A stretch of DNA of 64,000 nt from Isoetes taiwanensis (lineage: Eukaryota; Streptophyta; Lycopodiopsida; Isoetales; Isoetaceae). Below, one piece after another: positions 22,402-33,756 of the stretch. Position 1 is the first letter of the stretch; every line of letters begins with the position of its first letter. Location of the stretch: positions 15,045,877 through 15,109,876 of the forward strand of contig JAJEKV010000013.1 of NCBI GenBank assembly GCA_021234155.1. Reading direction: 5' to 3'. Under the pieces are notes generated by a model. That model was not told where the DNA came from, made no database searches, and saw only the letters and a program-made list of their open reading frames with translations. A program made the position numbers and the translations under genes.

Positions 22402-25400
22402 AACAGTGGCATATTATATTATAGGTGGAATTTTTTTACAAAATGTGGGCACAGCCCCGCTATTTCCGCTATGGGCACTGCCCTATATACAAAAACGGGC
22501 TCAGAGCCCTATCTACTAAGTCCTAAGAAGAAAAACCCTCTACTCGGGTTGGGGGAGAGGTGATGCGAGGATGTGGTAAAGGTTACCTTTCGGGGTCCCG
22601 GCGAAGGTGCGAGAACCACCTCCATCCCGTGGGTAACCCGGATCGGGATGTTCAGCCATCCGGCACACCAACCGTCCATTCTCCGCCCACGATTGTGGTA
22701 GCGCCCGGAAGGTCCGGACAATTCATCTTGCAGGTAATCCACTCCTGACAGTTCGTGGGCATAGTGCAGTCCTCGTTCAAACCAGCAGCAGCCATGCTAA
22801 GCGCCATCGGATGCCTTTGCTTCACTCCCGGTTCGTCTTATATAGCCAACTGAGGAACTCCTTGTCGGCGTGGACCAATCACAAAAATCGCTAACGTGTT
22901 TTGCAATGCAAAATTTGTTTCTAATATGAGAATCTTTTCTCCGTAGCATATCTCGCCATGGTACCCTCGACACATTCCTTTTAAGGATATCCCACCGAGT
23001 TGCGGCATTAAATGCCATTCCTTCTTTTTCCGCCCGTCGAACATTAATGTGTGTCCTTTGGCCACTGTCACATCCCATCATTCTCTCGCCTCATCTCCAC
23101 CGTTCATTGCTTCTCCCTTTGTTGTTTGGGGACTTAGCCAAAGTTTTGCCTCTCAATCGCCCCCTTAGCATCCTTGACACTGGCACCATCCATGGTTGCG
23201 GCTTAGCCCTTATCATGCCCCTTCGCCCACCTTTGCGGCGCCCTAAACCTTTTAGTCTCTCTGCGCCTTAGCCGTCCTCCGTTCTTTGCTTTTCGTCCTC
23301 CGCCTTGGAATCCTTTTTCTTTTCCACCAATCTTTGCCATGGCTGCACCAAAATTTTCTACACTTCAAGCTCTTTGCTCCGGGGGCTGGCTCTTTTCGAA
23401 GTCTGTCTCTTTCTTGGCCCACTTTCCGTGAAGCCCTTGTTGGCCCGAATCGTGCGGTCGCAGAGAGCGAGAAACTCTGAATTCTCTCAAATGGAACTTA
23501 GGCTCCAAATCGACCCGGTTAGGCGGTTCATCGCTAACATCGTCAGCGCCGCATGGATACACCACGGTGGTCGATGGCACCACCATTTCGTTGACTCAAC
23601 ACCTGATTACCGGGTATTCCATATTCCTTTGCAAACCCCTTGTTTATCTTGGTGCGCCATACGGGATCTTGATGTCACTTTGCATTTTGGTGCTTTGCTT
23701 ATCATGCAAGCGTGCATCGCCTCACAAATATTGACAAGCCCCATGAAACTTTTGTTAAGTTTACGTAGGCAAAAAGTACCTTGGGTATTCTATCAAGAAC
23801 ACCCATATCAATAAACCTTTCTATAATATCGTAGTCTTTGCTACTCGCTCAACCCACCACATTGATTGGCCCCAATTCTTTGTTCTACCGTCTTCTCAAG
23901 AAGTAGACCGTCTTGGGCTGCCACTTCTACCCTCTGAAACTTACGTGGGAGGCCATCTTCAAGCCCTCATCTGTCATTACTTTCCTCCCACAAACTCTCA
24001 TTCTCAAAATTTCCACTCGGCCGGTCCCTTCCTAAGACTCATCAAGTTGGCACTTCACGCCCTTCTTCTTACGGTCATGTCAACCTTCAACACCGCATGT
24101 CCTTGTCTCCTCCTCCTCTCTGAGAAACCAAGCACTCTAGTCCTCATCATGTGTCCCAAAGCGTCACAAACAAGGCAACGGCCGGCTCCACCACCACCGG
24201 CACCCTAAATTTGTTGTATCGATATCGGCCAGGATGCTCAAAGGCTCTTTGTTCTAAAGTTACAAGAATCCCAAGAAGCTCTTATGAATGGGGTTCACAC
24301 GGCCTACGACTTGACCTCGAGATGCGGTTGACCAAGTAACCTTCAAAGCCGCGAATCGCACAAGTTCAAACTTTGGAAGCCCAACTTCAAGAAAAGCATG
24401 GGGCTCTCTTACAGGCCCGCATAGATCTCAAAAGTGCACAGGATCAGACCAGCCTACTTGCAAATCAACAGGCTCAGCTTCAATCCGAACTTCAGGCCTT
24501 ATTGGAGCAAAACAAGTCCAAAGACACCCTCCTTAGTGACAAGGAGAAAGATATTGCTAAGCTCCACGCTTTGTACTCTGAGCTTTGTGAAAATTACAGT
24601 ACTCAAGTTCAACACCTTACTGAGGCGTGGCCTTTCAGATTGCCTCTTTGGCGGCTCGGCTCTCTCCTTGAGACTTCTCGGCTAACATCCCTCCAAGATC
24701 GGCTTACGGAGGTTGAAACGAAACTTCTTGATGGCGGAGATTGCCCGTGCCGACTCAATGCTCCTGGGCAAGCCTCCTCACAGGTTAACACTTCTCAGAA
24801 ACGGGTCCGTGACCAGACACGCCTTCTGTTAGAACAGGACCACAGGATCCGTGACCTCGAACAACAGCTAGAGCAAACTATTCAGTCTGCTGATGAGGCT
24901 CAGACAAAACTTGAAGGCTACATTACCATTGCTCTCAACCTGCCTATTGACTACCCTATTCCTTCCGGTTATGCGGATTATGTGGTTGCCCGCCGCCACC
25001 TCTTTCTTTGAAGTGGCATACGGTGATGGTCCCGTTGAAGTTCCCCCGCAAGACGCTTGAGATTTTCTTCGGATCTGGCCCCGACCTCTCTGTTGAAGAC
25101 AAAGGTTTATTTTGTGCCCTTTTAGTTTTTGATCTCATTCTTTGTGGCGATCCGGATATGATCACCTTCAGAGTTGTTCAGCCAATGGCATACATTTTTC
25201 ATGATTTCTATCTGGCAGATACACAGGACAAATTTCGAGATGGGCCACATCAGAACTTTCAGGGTGACCCCACACTTCAATGGTTGCTTTTGGATAACAA
25301 CCCCTATCTGTCTAATCATGATCAGACACATGCTCTTCATCAAGAGTACATCTTGGGAGACTTGCTCATCATTTGCCTCTCGCAATTTGCTATTTGCAAC

Positions 25401-26335
25401 AAATAAGGAAGTATCACGGGACATCAGGATCTTCCCTTTGCACAAGTTTACATGCGACATCCGGCGGGGTTACAATCAGCTGCGTGCTCTTACGGATAGC
25501 AAGGCGGTTCCCCACGGGTTGGGATAGCCCTCCTGTTTACTCTCAGCTCCCTGCTTCCGAGTGGGATCGTTGGTGCAAGGCTCTAGATCCTGCCCTTGTC
25601 AGTGAATTCAGGGAGCAGGCTCAGCAGCCCACGCCCACAGGCCTGGCTCCCTCTCCGTATGCTTCTCTGGGTGCCCCTCCACGCCCCAGGTTTCTTACTT
25701 CTGATTGGCGTCTTCCCTTCTGGACCAAGGTCATGGATGGCCCCAGCGGGATCCACTCGCCTCAAATCTCGGCCGGATCTCGGTGGGATCCCAGCCGTCG
25801 GACGATCCGCTTGGGAGGATAATGCCACCTTAGACACTCACGAAACACGGATCTATATTGCCAATGCGGCGTGGTTTAGCGACCGAAGGATGCCATTTAT
25901 GGCCTCGACACCTTCTTGCAGCATGCTGCCACCTCCCCTGACCCGTCAGTCCACCGTCAGGCGGGTTTCTGTGCTGCTCTCAAGAGCCTCCTGGTCAGCT
26001 CCTCAAATCGGCAGCGTCCCATCTTTTCTGCGCAATCCAAGATGCCGGTGTCGGTGCTTTCGGTCTCGGTTTTGCCTCCTCATGGAGTGCCGGTTTGTTT
26101 CTTACGAAGCCCATGCGGCCCTTGAAGACATGGTGCGCTCTCAATTTCTCATTGGCGCCCGATCACGCCCTTGGGCTCAACACTCCTCCTGCTCTTCAAA
26201 AGCGCCCGGGATCTCATTAGCGATTACCATAATGGTGCCCGTCCTCTCCCGTGAGGATCACTTTCAGGCCCGAGGGCTTCCCGCCCTCAGAGACACTTCC
26301 TCCTTTTCTTCACCCGGTGTCGTTTGGTGGGGGAG
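22402..26335 (+). pseudogene. Accessory region between integrase and 3' LTR of the gypsy element
   Basis: About 3.9 kb in the sense direction, not explained by gag-pol. Frames include 23491-23814 (MELRLQIDPVRRFIANIV...), 24373-25011 (212 codons, Gln/Leu/Glu-rich with heptad-like spacing, e.g. LRYRIRDLEQQLEQ-type segments, so probably coiled coil) and 25008-25406 (..LFCALLVFDLILCGDPDM..). They may be pieces of one long broken ORF. Some plant Ty3 elements carry an envelope-like or captured gene here. I recognise neither, and no clear transmembrane pair is visible in the coiled-coil frame. Function unknown. Confidence 0.5.
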
Positions 26336-26905
26336 TGTTAGTCTGTGCCTCTGATGCGGGACTATTCATCATATCTGACGGACCAGGTCAAGCTCAAGGA
26401 TCCGCAGTCAACCACGGGTCAGCCATCCAAGGCCCCGCAGAAGACCAAGCAGCAGCCTATCAAGAGGCGCCGCTCAGACAAGTGATGACCCTTCACCGCC
26501 CGTGTCAGCGTCAGCGTGATTCTAGGCATTTCAAGAGGCACCGCCAACATTACTGCAAATCAGGCCTCCTTCCAGGAGTCGGCACCGAGATCAGTCCGAG
26601 TGTCTATATTGGGCCAGAGGCCATTGTACTATATATATGAGTAGAGCTAGCATATGAGGGCTAGATGAGTTTTGAGTCTTGTCTCTTTTCAGTCTTCTCT
26701 CAATTGCGAGAGCTCATGTATGTTCATCAGTGATATCAAGGAAGCATATCATTTTCCTCTCATTGTTCTTTTCTGTTCTGTTTTCTTCTTCTTGTTCTTT
26801 TCTTGCAAATCCCGCGTGACATACTCCCCCCGGATTCTCCTGTTAGATCCAAGGGTCCTCACAGAGGGCTGTCTTGCAGGAGTTCCCGAACCCAGATCCC
26901 AAACA
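26336..26905 (+). repeat. 3' LTR of the gypsy element
   Basis: 570 bp, starting TGTTAGTC directly after the polypurine tract and ending AAACA. The TATA-like ACTATATATATGAG of the 5' LTR is conserved near 26628-26641. The next bases, GAGAC, begin LINE B sequence. Confidence 0.92.
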
Positions 26906-26910
26906 GAGAC

Positions 26911-28720
26911 CGAGACCCAAAAGAAATGCACATTTGCAAAGACTGATAAACAAGGCGGGAACCAGGGGACTCATCCACATTATTCAAAATTCTCCAAATA
27001 AACTTAGAAATCATCACCTTGCTCTGCAAAAGAAAATTAATCATTCCAAGGCCACCAAAATGCTTTGGCAACATGCACTTTTCCCAAGCCCGACTTTTGA
27101 CAAAGTGACACCCTCCTCTGTTCCCCTCCCGGATGAAGTTCGACAACCCGGCGAGAAGTTGTATCTTTGGTGTGGAGCCAACATGAGCGAAGCCATATAC
27201 ACATGAGTCTTTGCTTAAAACCGACTTAGCCACAACAATTCATCCCGCCATGGAAAGCCATTTGTGGACCACCAAAAAGGTGCTTTTCCAAGCCCTTAAT
27301 CTTTGCCTCCCCGCATCTCATGATGAAATATGAACACCTCTGAGGGGATCCGAGAAGTTTGGTTGCTTTACCATGGGGAAGGATCTTCCATGGAAAGGTA
27401 GCTACACATGGTGGAACTGGAGAGTCTAAAGCCCATAGTGCTGTACACTTCTGCCAACCCACAAAAATACCAGATGCTAGAGAAAAGGAATCCAACAAGG
27501 AAATGGCATTCTGCAAATTTTGCTCATCTGCTCTCAGAAAAAGGAAAGTGTCATCCGCATATTGATTACAGATCTCCTGCGACCCATTGTTCATAGGAAG
27601 TCCATGCAAGATTCCCGGCAAGAGAGAAGACCTGTGCAAGAACCTCAGCCACAACTGTAAATAACAATGGAGCTAAAGGGCAGCCCTGACGGATGCCCCA
27701 ACCTACCTGAAAGAATGCTGAGGATTCCCCTTGGAAGAGAATAGAAGAGCGAGCAGAATAATGAAGCCTCATGACATCAGCTGTGAATTGTGCACCAAAA
27801 CCAAAGCGTAAGAGACATTTCTCTAAGAAGGCCCAGTCAACACTGTCATATGCTTTTAAAAGTCCAGCTTCAGATATACAATTTCATGGCCCTGAAGTCG
27901 AGCCCAATAAATACCTTCATAGGCAGCAGCTACATTGTTTAATATGCATCGTCGTGGCAGAAATCCTGACTGTGTAGAGGATATAGAATCAGCAAGAATA
28001 TCCCGAAGCTTTTGTGCATAAGCTTTGGCAAAAATCTTGTACACAGAAGATAGTAAGGTGATAGGGCGCCAGTCTGAAATTGTTGAAGGTTCCTTACACT
28101 TAGGAATAAGAGAAATGCAGCCCGAGTTGAGAATTTTGTCTAGACGCCTTTGCCTCTTGAAATCCTGAAACGCGTCGTACACATCATCGCCAACACAATC
28201 CCATAACTCCTGAAAGAACTCCACAGGAATACCATCAATTCCAGGACACTTTCCTTTCTTCAAAAGGAAGGTAGCATCTGCTAAATCATTCACCGTAATA
28301 TCTGCTTCTAGAGTAGCTCTTTGTTCCTCAGATATAATAGGATGTATCTTTGCCAGTAATGCCTCCTGAAAATCTGATTGGAAGGGAAGACGACGAGCAG
28401 CAAAAAAGGAAGAAAAGTGACCATGCAGAAAGAACTTAAGTTGCTGAGGATCAGAGATGAGAGGCCCATCTTGAACTTGGAGAGACACCATCGCAGAAGC
28501 TTGTCTCCAAATTTTTGCAGCTCTAAAAAAGAAGCCTGTGCAACGATCCCCCTCTTTGAACCATTGCAGGCCCACTTTAACTCGAGCGTGATGAACTTGC
28601 TCAGCTTAATCTGCTTCTCCTGCAGGGCATCTGATGGTACAACAGACCTGCAAGCCACTAATTGTTGGTACAGAGCAATCAAAATCCCTCGATTAGCGAC
28701 AACTTCATTTGACGACCCCA
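26911..28720 (-). pseudogene. LINE B ORF2 reverse transcriptase and start of the C-terminal region
   Basis: The minus-strand frame 28575-27856 gives the fingers and palm (LLKKGKCPGIDGIPVEFFQE, ISLIPKCKEPSTISDWRPIT, QSGFLPRRCILNN, EIVYLKLDF). After a frame change come GIRQGCPLAPLLF (~27700) and the catalytic QYADDTFLFLR (~27570), then LPHGKATKLLG. The segment at 27233-26911 (CMLPKHFGGLGMINFLLQSK) matches 40812-40880. All key motifs, including the two Asp of YADD, are present, but at least three frame breaks inactivate it. Confidence 0.9.
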
Positions 28721-28879
28721 ATTCTTAGCAAAGGACTTCCACGGCGGCTAGAGCATCAACAATCCCGACCATTCCTTTCCTTCTCACAAATGCGAGGACC
28801 GGGCTTGCTTGCATCCATCTTTAAACTCCTCATCCTTCAAGTATAAAGTGTTTAACTTGAAATAAGTCTTGGTCTGCTA

Positions 28880-29620
28880 TGTGCCCCATCCACGAGAACA
28901 AGAGAAATATTGCGGATTGTGATCTGAAAATAGATTTATCAAGCATGTTTTGGCGAGAGAAATTATGCAAATATGTAGCTGCCAATGCATTATAATAGCC
29001 CTGTCATGGCGTGTATATGCTCTACCAGCCCCAAGCCAGCCATTGCACCAAGTGAAGGTTCCATCGCCATCCACCTCTACCAAGCCATAGTCATGTATCA
29101 AAGCTGTTTGCCATTGTTCACGTTCAAAGCCTTGAATGACTTACGATCCTCTGCCGACCGATCAACTTCCAACTCCACCATATTGAAGTCACCCAACAGC
29201 AACCATGCAACATGAGCCCCCAGTCGAACTAGTTTGGATCTCAAAGCAGCCCAGAGTGCGCCTCTCTGACGAGGTCTATTGTGTGCATACACATTCACTA
29301 GTCCCCACTCTTGACCCTTATCAAACCACTTGATAATGATCCGGTGACCAAATCTGTCAAGATATTTGAATGTGATTTGCTACATCATGTCTCCATGCTG
29401 TAAGAACCCCCGCTTTTGCCGAGTCTGCTGCAGCCACCAAGACGTTATATTTCCTACCGATCACAGAAGCTACCTTTTGCACATCCTCTTTTTTGCACTT
29501 GTGCTCTTGTAGACAATAGAAATCTGAATTCATTCTAGTAAGAGCCATGGAAAGTCTGCTCCTTTTAGTTGGGGAGGAAGCAACACCCGAACATTCAAGA
29601 AACCGACTTCATAATGCGGG
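28880..29620 (-). pseudogene. LINE B ORF2 apurinic-type endonuclease
   Basis: Successive minus-strand frames carry the endonuclease blocks in order: FLNVR (~29610), MALTRMNSDFYCLQEHKCKK (29548 on), AWLLLGDFNMVE (~29200, the GDFN motif), DGTFTWCNGW (~29045) and the terminal SDHNP (~28925). This enzyme nicks the target and primes reverse transcription. The frame changes several times. Confidence 0.85.
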
Positions 29621-29688
29621 TGCGGTGGGCGGTGTTCCAAATCCATGGAGTCACTATTAGCAGATGATACTTCCACTGATCAGCCCAG

Positions 29689-31366
29689 TCAGTCCGGAGG
29701 ATGCGGGAAGGGTTGTAACAATGGTAGCCACTCTTTTGGTTCATTTGGAGTAGCACACTCAACAGGAAGAGATTGTGGTGCAATAGTGTTTCTCCGACGG
29801 GCAACTCTCTTCATATGAGGGATGGACCACTCACCTCGAGATGCTTCCAGTCGTTCCTGTTTGCGAGCAATGACTGCAAGCCTCTCACGTTGCTCATCAG
29901 GAAGAGCAGCTTGGGACGCAGAGGAGGAGGGAGGAGAGGGAGAAAAAGGGGCAGGAGCAGAAGCAGGCTGGCTAGGAATCGAAGCTGCCAAGACTGGAGA
30001 TCAACGGAAGATGGAGACACTTGGCCATGGGCTGCAGATGTTGCAGGAGCAAAGGAAGGTGTTCTTCTAATGCGAAAACTAGAGAATGCCTCAGCATCAG
30101 GAAACATGTCTGCAAGCTCAGGACCATTAAGTAGTGACAAACCATATTTGAAGAACAGTGGACCACTTTTGACCACAACAGATTTTGGAAGAGATGCATC
30201 AGCTGGAAGAGAGACACAAATACGAGGACCTGGAAGAGAGACACAAATACGAGGACCATTCACAATAGAGTGAGCAAGATGGAGACCCAAGCCACTAGCA
30301 ATAGCCATCATGAACTCTGGAACTTGCAACTCAATAGGAAAATCTTCCAAGGCAAACCAGCATGGCATCCGAAGTGCACTAGTCCTGCTAGGCAAAAAGC
30401 CAGGAGTGTATACCTGATACAAAAGATAGTCCCCCATAAAGGATCTACTCCCCGCTCCACCAGCTTATCAACCGCTATGGGAGACCCAAACGTGATTAGG
30501 AAATAATTGTTTTCCTTATCAAGGACCTTCAAAGACTCATATTGGGGTAAACCCAATCTCTGTAGAGGCTGCTTTAACCAAAAGCCCATCCTTCTAAGAT
30601 CGACAAACTGACCAGTAAAGTGACACACAACAGCATGAGAGACAAGATTCTGAATACACTGTAAATGTACCCCGTGATCAATCTCAACAACAGGAAGCCC
30701 CGCCTGTGTGAAAGCATTGGTGCACTCATTAGTCTCATAACAGACACTCTCTGAAGGGAGTTGAATGTCCATCTTATCTTCCGCAGCCTGTAACTCCTTC
30801 AAGTATACAGACACTTCCTTCTTATTATTCTCCATCATAATATTCACAGCAGCCGTAACACGAGCAGAGCGTATACCAGATGTCATATCACGCTTTATCC
30901 AATCACTAAAGCGTGCACGTGACACACGAGCAATTGTATCACTAGAGGTCCAAGGAGCAGGAGCAGAGGCAGGAGTAGGCAGAAGACCTGCAGAAGAGGA
31001 AGGAGTAGAAGGCAAAAATCCAACAGAGGCAGATGGAGAATGGGAAGCACGAGGACTAGAATGTACATGAGAAGTAGGACCCGCAATTGCAGCAGATGAG
31101 GAAGCATTGAGAGGCAGAAATTGTTGCAAAGTAGTGGATGCACTAGCAGAAGCAAGAGGATTGAGACGTGAGTTAGCAAGCAAGGAAGGGGGAATTACAG
31201 AAGCACTAGATTGCATAGGGGAGGCAGAAACAGAAGAGAAAGCCATGGAAGCAGAATTGACAGAAGAAATAACAACTGAGGAAGACATACCAGGGTTAAC
31301 CATAGAGGCCGAAATGGGAAACCCCAAATCCGGCACTGATTCCGATGATGGGCTGCTTGATGCCAT
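29689..31366 (-). pseudogene. LINE B ORF1: DUF4283-type RNA-binding protein
   Basis: ATG at 31366. A Ser/Ala/Pro-rich N-terminal third of ~150 residues precedes a DUF4283-like domain (LRRMGFWLKQPLQRLGLPQY, NNYFLITFGSPIAVDKLVERG), which crosses a frame change near 30437 (PGFLPSRTSALRMPCWFALE, then FMMAIASGLGLHL). ORF1 proteins of plant L1 elements bind the element RNA. A perfect 27-bp in-frame tandem duplication (30205-30231 and 30232-30258) repeats nine residues, GPRICVSLP. The end, near 29690, is Pro/Ser-rich and lies in a further frame. Confidence 0.75.
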
Positions 31367-31495
31367 ATACCGACGGAAAGCTTACAGTCCGAGCTTTCCA
31401 ACGCACCAAAAATCGTCCAAATCCGACACCCGAGGAGAGAGATACACACAAAAACGGCAAACGGCGCCTCACATGGCGCCCAACTGCGTCCATCC

Positions 31496-31511
31496 TACCT
31501 GCTCAAGTGGT
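31496..31511. repeat. Target-site duplication of LINE B, right copy
   Basis: TACCTGCTCAAGTGGT, identical to 14731-14746. Read on the minus strand it encodes part of PLEQV of LINE A ORF2. Deleting LINE B and one copy restores the LINE A frame without a gap. Confidence 0.95.
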
Positions 31512-33756
31512 GTCTGCCCGACAGAAAAGACTTCTTCACCTCGTGTACCCAGGATCATGACTTTGGATTTACTAGCATTAATTGTCATCCCCTTATGCTC
31601 ACAAAAATTCTGCAGCACATTTAAGTGTTGCTGGAGTCCAGCTGCTGTCTTTGATATAAGCACGATATCATCTGCAAAAAGCAATATCTGAATGATGTAT
31701 TTACCAAGTCTAGCGCCCATGCCGCCCATCCTCGCTAGCCATCCTTCTAATTCGTCAATATATAAACCAAAAAGAGTGGGAGAACAGGGGCATCCCTGTT
31801 TCACACCTATTGTGCTGGCAATGTGCATATCATGTTTGAATGGAAAAGAGAGGTCTATCAGGACCTTTTCATAGAGGCAAACCACCGCTTGTCTAAGCTC
31901 CAAAGGCACATCAAGCATCTCCAAACGAGTAACAAGGTCTCCTCTGTCTACTCGGTCAAAAGCTTTGGCCAAGTCTATAAATGCAAGGAATCTTTTATTT
32001 CTCACCCCTTTTGCTCCTTCACTGATTACACGCAATGCGACCAAATGGTCTATAGTTGAGTGATCATACCTAAACCCGGCTTGTCCATAGGCCCTTATTT
32101 CATTTTTGTCCTCCCATTCTGCAATTGCTTTCTCAATCATAGATGCAAACACCTTTGCAAATACATTACTGATAAGGATGGTGCGGTAGTTCTTTATGTT
32201 ATCTTTGTCTCCTGCTTTATGCACTGGCACTACTCTACTTAGTCTCCAATCTATCGAAAAACAGCCAGTCAACAGTGTAGAATTGCAGAATTCTACAAGT
32301 TTTTCGCACAATGCATTGCCTCCCCATTTAAGCAACTCAATGCTAAGCCCGTTTCTATCCGCTGCTTTATTATTCTCCATCCTTTTCAAAGCATCCTTGA
32401 CGTCCGAGAGGTGAAAAATAGGAACACTGCATTTACCCATATGTGTCATAGGCTTGCAATCTGTAATTGTATAGAGCTCGCTTACCCATTGCACCAAGTC
32501 TGTTTGGGTAAAATCCCCAATACCTATTTGGGACTTTAACTTTTTCCAGAACATTTTTGGATCCGTCTCAATCTGCTCTATCACTTTTTTATGGTGCTCC
32601 CTAAGCCACTCCCTTTTTTTTTTTTGGTTAAGCTCTTATAAGCTCTCCTTGATGCAGTTTTGTCAGTAGCACTACGAAAAGCACGCTTAGCTGCTATACA
32701 TTCTGCATCATACCACTTCTTTGATTTATAGTTCCTGTTTGAGCATTGCGTGGAGCCAAATGTGTCTTTCGCAGCATTAAGGATTAGTTCCTTCAAGAGT
32801 TCAGTTTTATCATCAAGGTTATCTGGCCACTCAGCTTTCTCAATAGCAGCAGTCAAGCTTTTTCCATAATCATCTGCAAGCTTATATGACAAGCGGAGTT
32901 TAGGAGGAGTTTTACCTCTTATGCAGGCACGTGAAGTTGGCAGCTTCAACTGGAGCACGAGCTGCGCATGATCAGAGTCCACATGCTGATCACAGGCTTG
33001 GAATTTTGTCACCAAATGCACATTGTCTGGGCTGCCAAGTAGAAAGTCCACAACACTCATACCATTCGGTTGAAAGCATGTGAAGCTGCTGGAAGATGGA
33101 AATGGTTCTGTACCATTGTATATGATCATATCAAATGCTTCACATAAGTTTAGTATATACTCACCCATGCGGTTTATACCATGTACATCTCGGGATATCC
33201 GTCCATAAGAGGTGGCAATATCTGTACGCTCCTGCAGCCATAGAGGATTATCCTCTCCTGTAAGAATAGCAGCTTGTTTGTCTCACAATCTTCCATTCAT
33301 GTCACCTATAATATACACTGGGCCTTTGGTCCTAAAATAACAAATGTCAGCTGACAATGCATAGAATGGGTCTTGAGGATTTAGATCTGGATTATCATAA
33401 ATGCGTGCTGGATAAGGTTCAAGAGGCGCATAGTACACCACTGCAATATATATGCGGTCATGCAAGCAGATCCATAGGAATTGCTTATGCTCACATTTTT
33501 TAACAACTTTAATTACTTTGCAGATTTCATGTTTGGCAAAGCAGGCAATACCTCCCCAACCTCTTCTGCTACCGTTTAGATCATTCCATAATGATTCCAA
33601 TAAGGTAAAGCCAGGGATGTCAGTGAGTCTGCTGGTTTCATGCTCCCAAGTCAATAGAAGAATTTCATATTCACGAAAACAATTTATGTTACTCAATACC
33701 TTTGTTTCAGAGAAACCATGTATGTTCCAAGCCAACAGGTTGAGGGTCTTCAATTC
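31496..33756 (-). pseudogene. LINE A ORF2: endonuclease and reverse transcriptase
   Basis: The protein begins ELKTLNLLAWNIHGFSETK, the opening of an apurinic-type endonuclease, directly after the ORF1 stop and in the same frame, with no methionine. Endonuclease blocks continue (VYIIGDMNGRL near 33290, NGMSVVDFLLGSP near 33050, DSDHAQLVL near 32970). The frame has one TGA at 33283-33285, best explained by a CGA-to-TGA change, and one frame change at a 13-T run near 32620. Reverse transcriptase follows: NKAADRNGLSIELLKWG, RFLAFIDLAKAFDRVD, GVKQGCPCSPTLFGLYIDEL, LLFADDIVLIS. The catalytic Asp residues are present. Decay is light for the oldest layer of the nest. Confidence 0.9.

Larger units (their letters stand above)
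15897..26905 (+). mobile_element. Ty3/gypsy LTR retrotransposon, degenerate, innermost layer of the nest
   Basis: LTRs at 15898-16463 and 26336-26905 enclose gag, protease, reverse transcriptase, RNase H and integrase in that order, which defines Ty3/gypsy. A polypurine tract (TTGGTGGGGGAG) directly precedes the 3' LTR. After the integrase there are ~3.9 kb of extra sequence in the same sense. The element sits inside LINE B, in the opposite orientation. Coding regions are broken by many small indels, so it cannot encode its own proteins as assembled. Confidence 0.92.
14747..31495 (-). mobile_element. LINE B: L1-type LINE inserted in LINE A, itself split by a gypsy element
   Basis: It is flanked by a perfect 16-bp duplication. 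On the minus strand it runs from about 31495 to a short poly(A) tail (T run at 14747-14756). Order: ORF1 with a DUF4283-type domain (31366-~29690), ORF2 endonuclease (~29620-28880), reverse transcriptase with YADD (28720-27230) and the C-terminal zinc-finger part (27233-26911, then 15896-14930 beyond the gypsy insertion). Its own length is about 5.7 kb, near full length for a plant L1. Several frameshifts and stops interrupt it. Related but shorter copies lie at 3875-4968 and 40760-43119. Confidence 0.9.
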
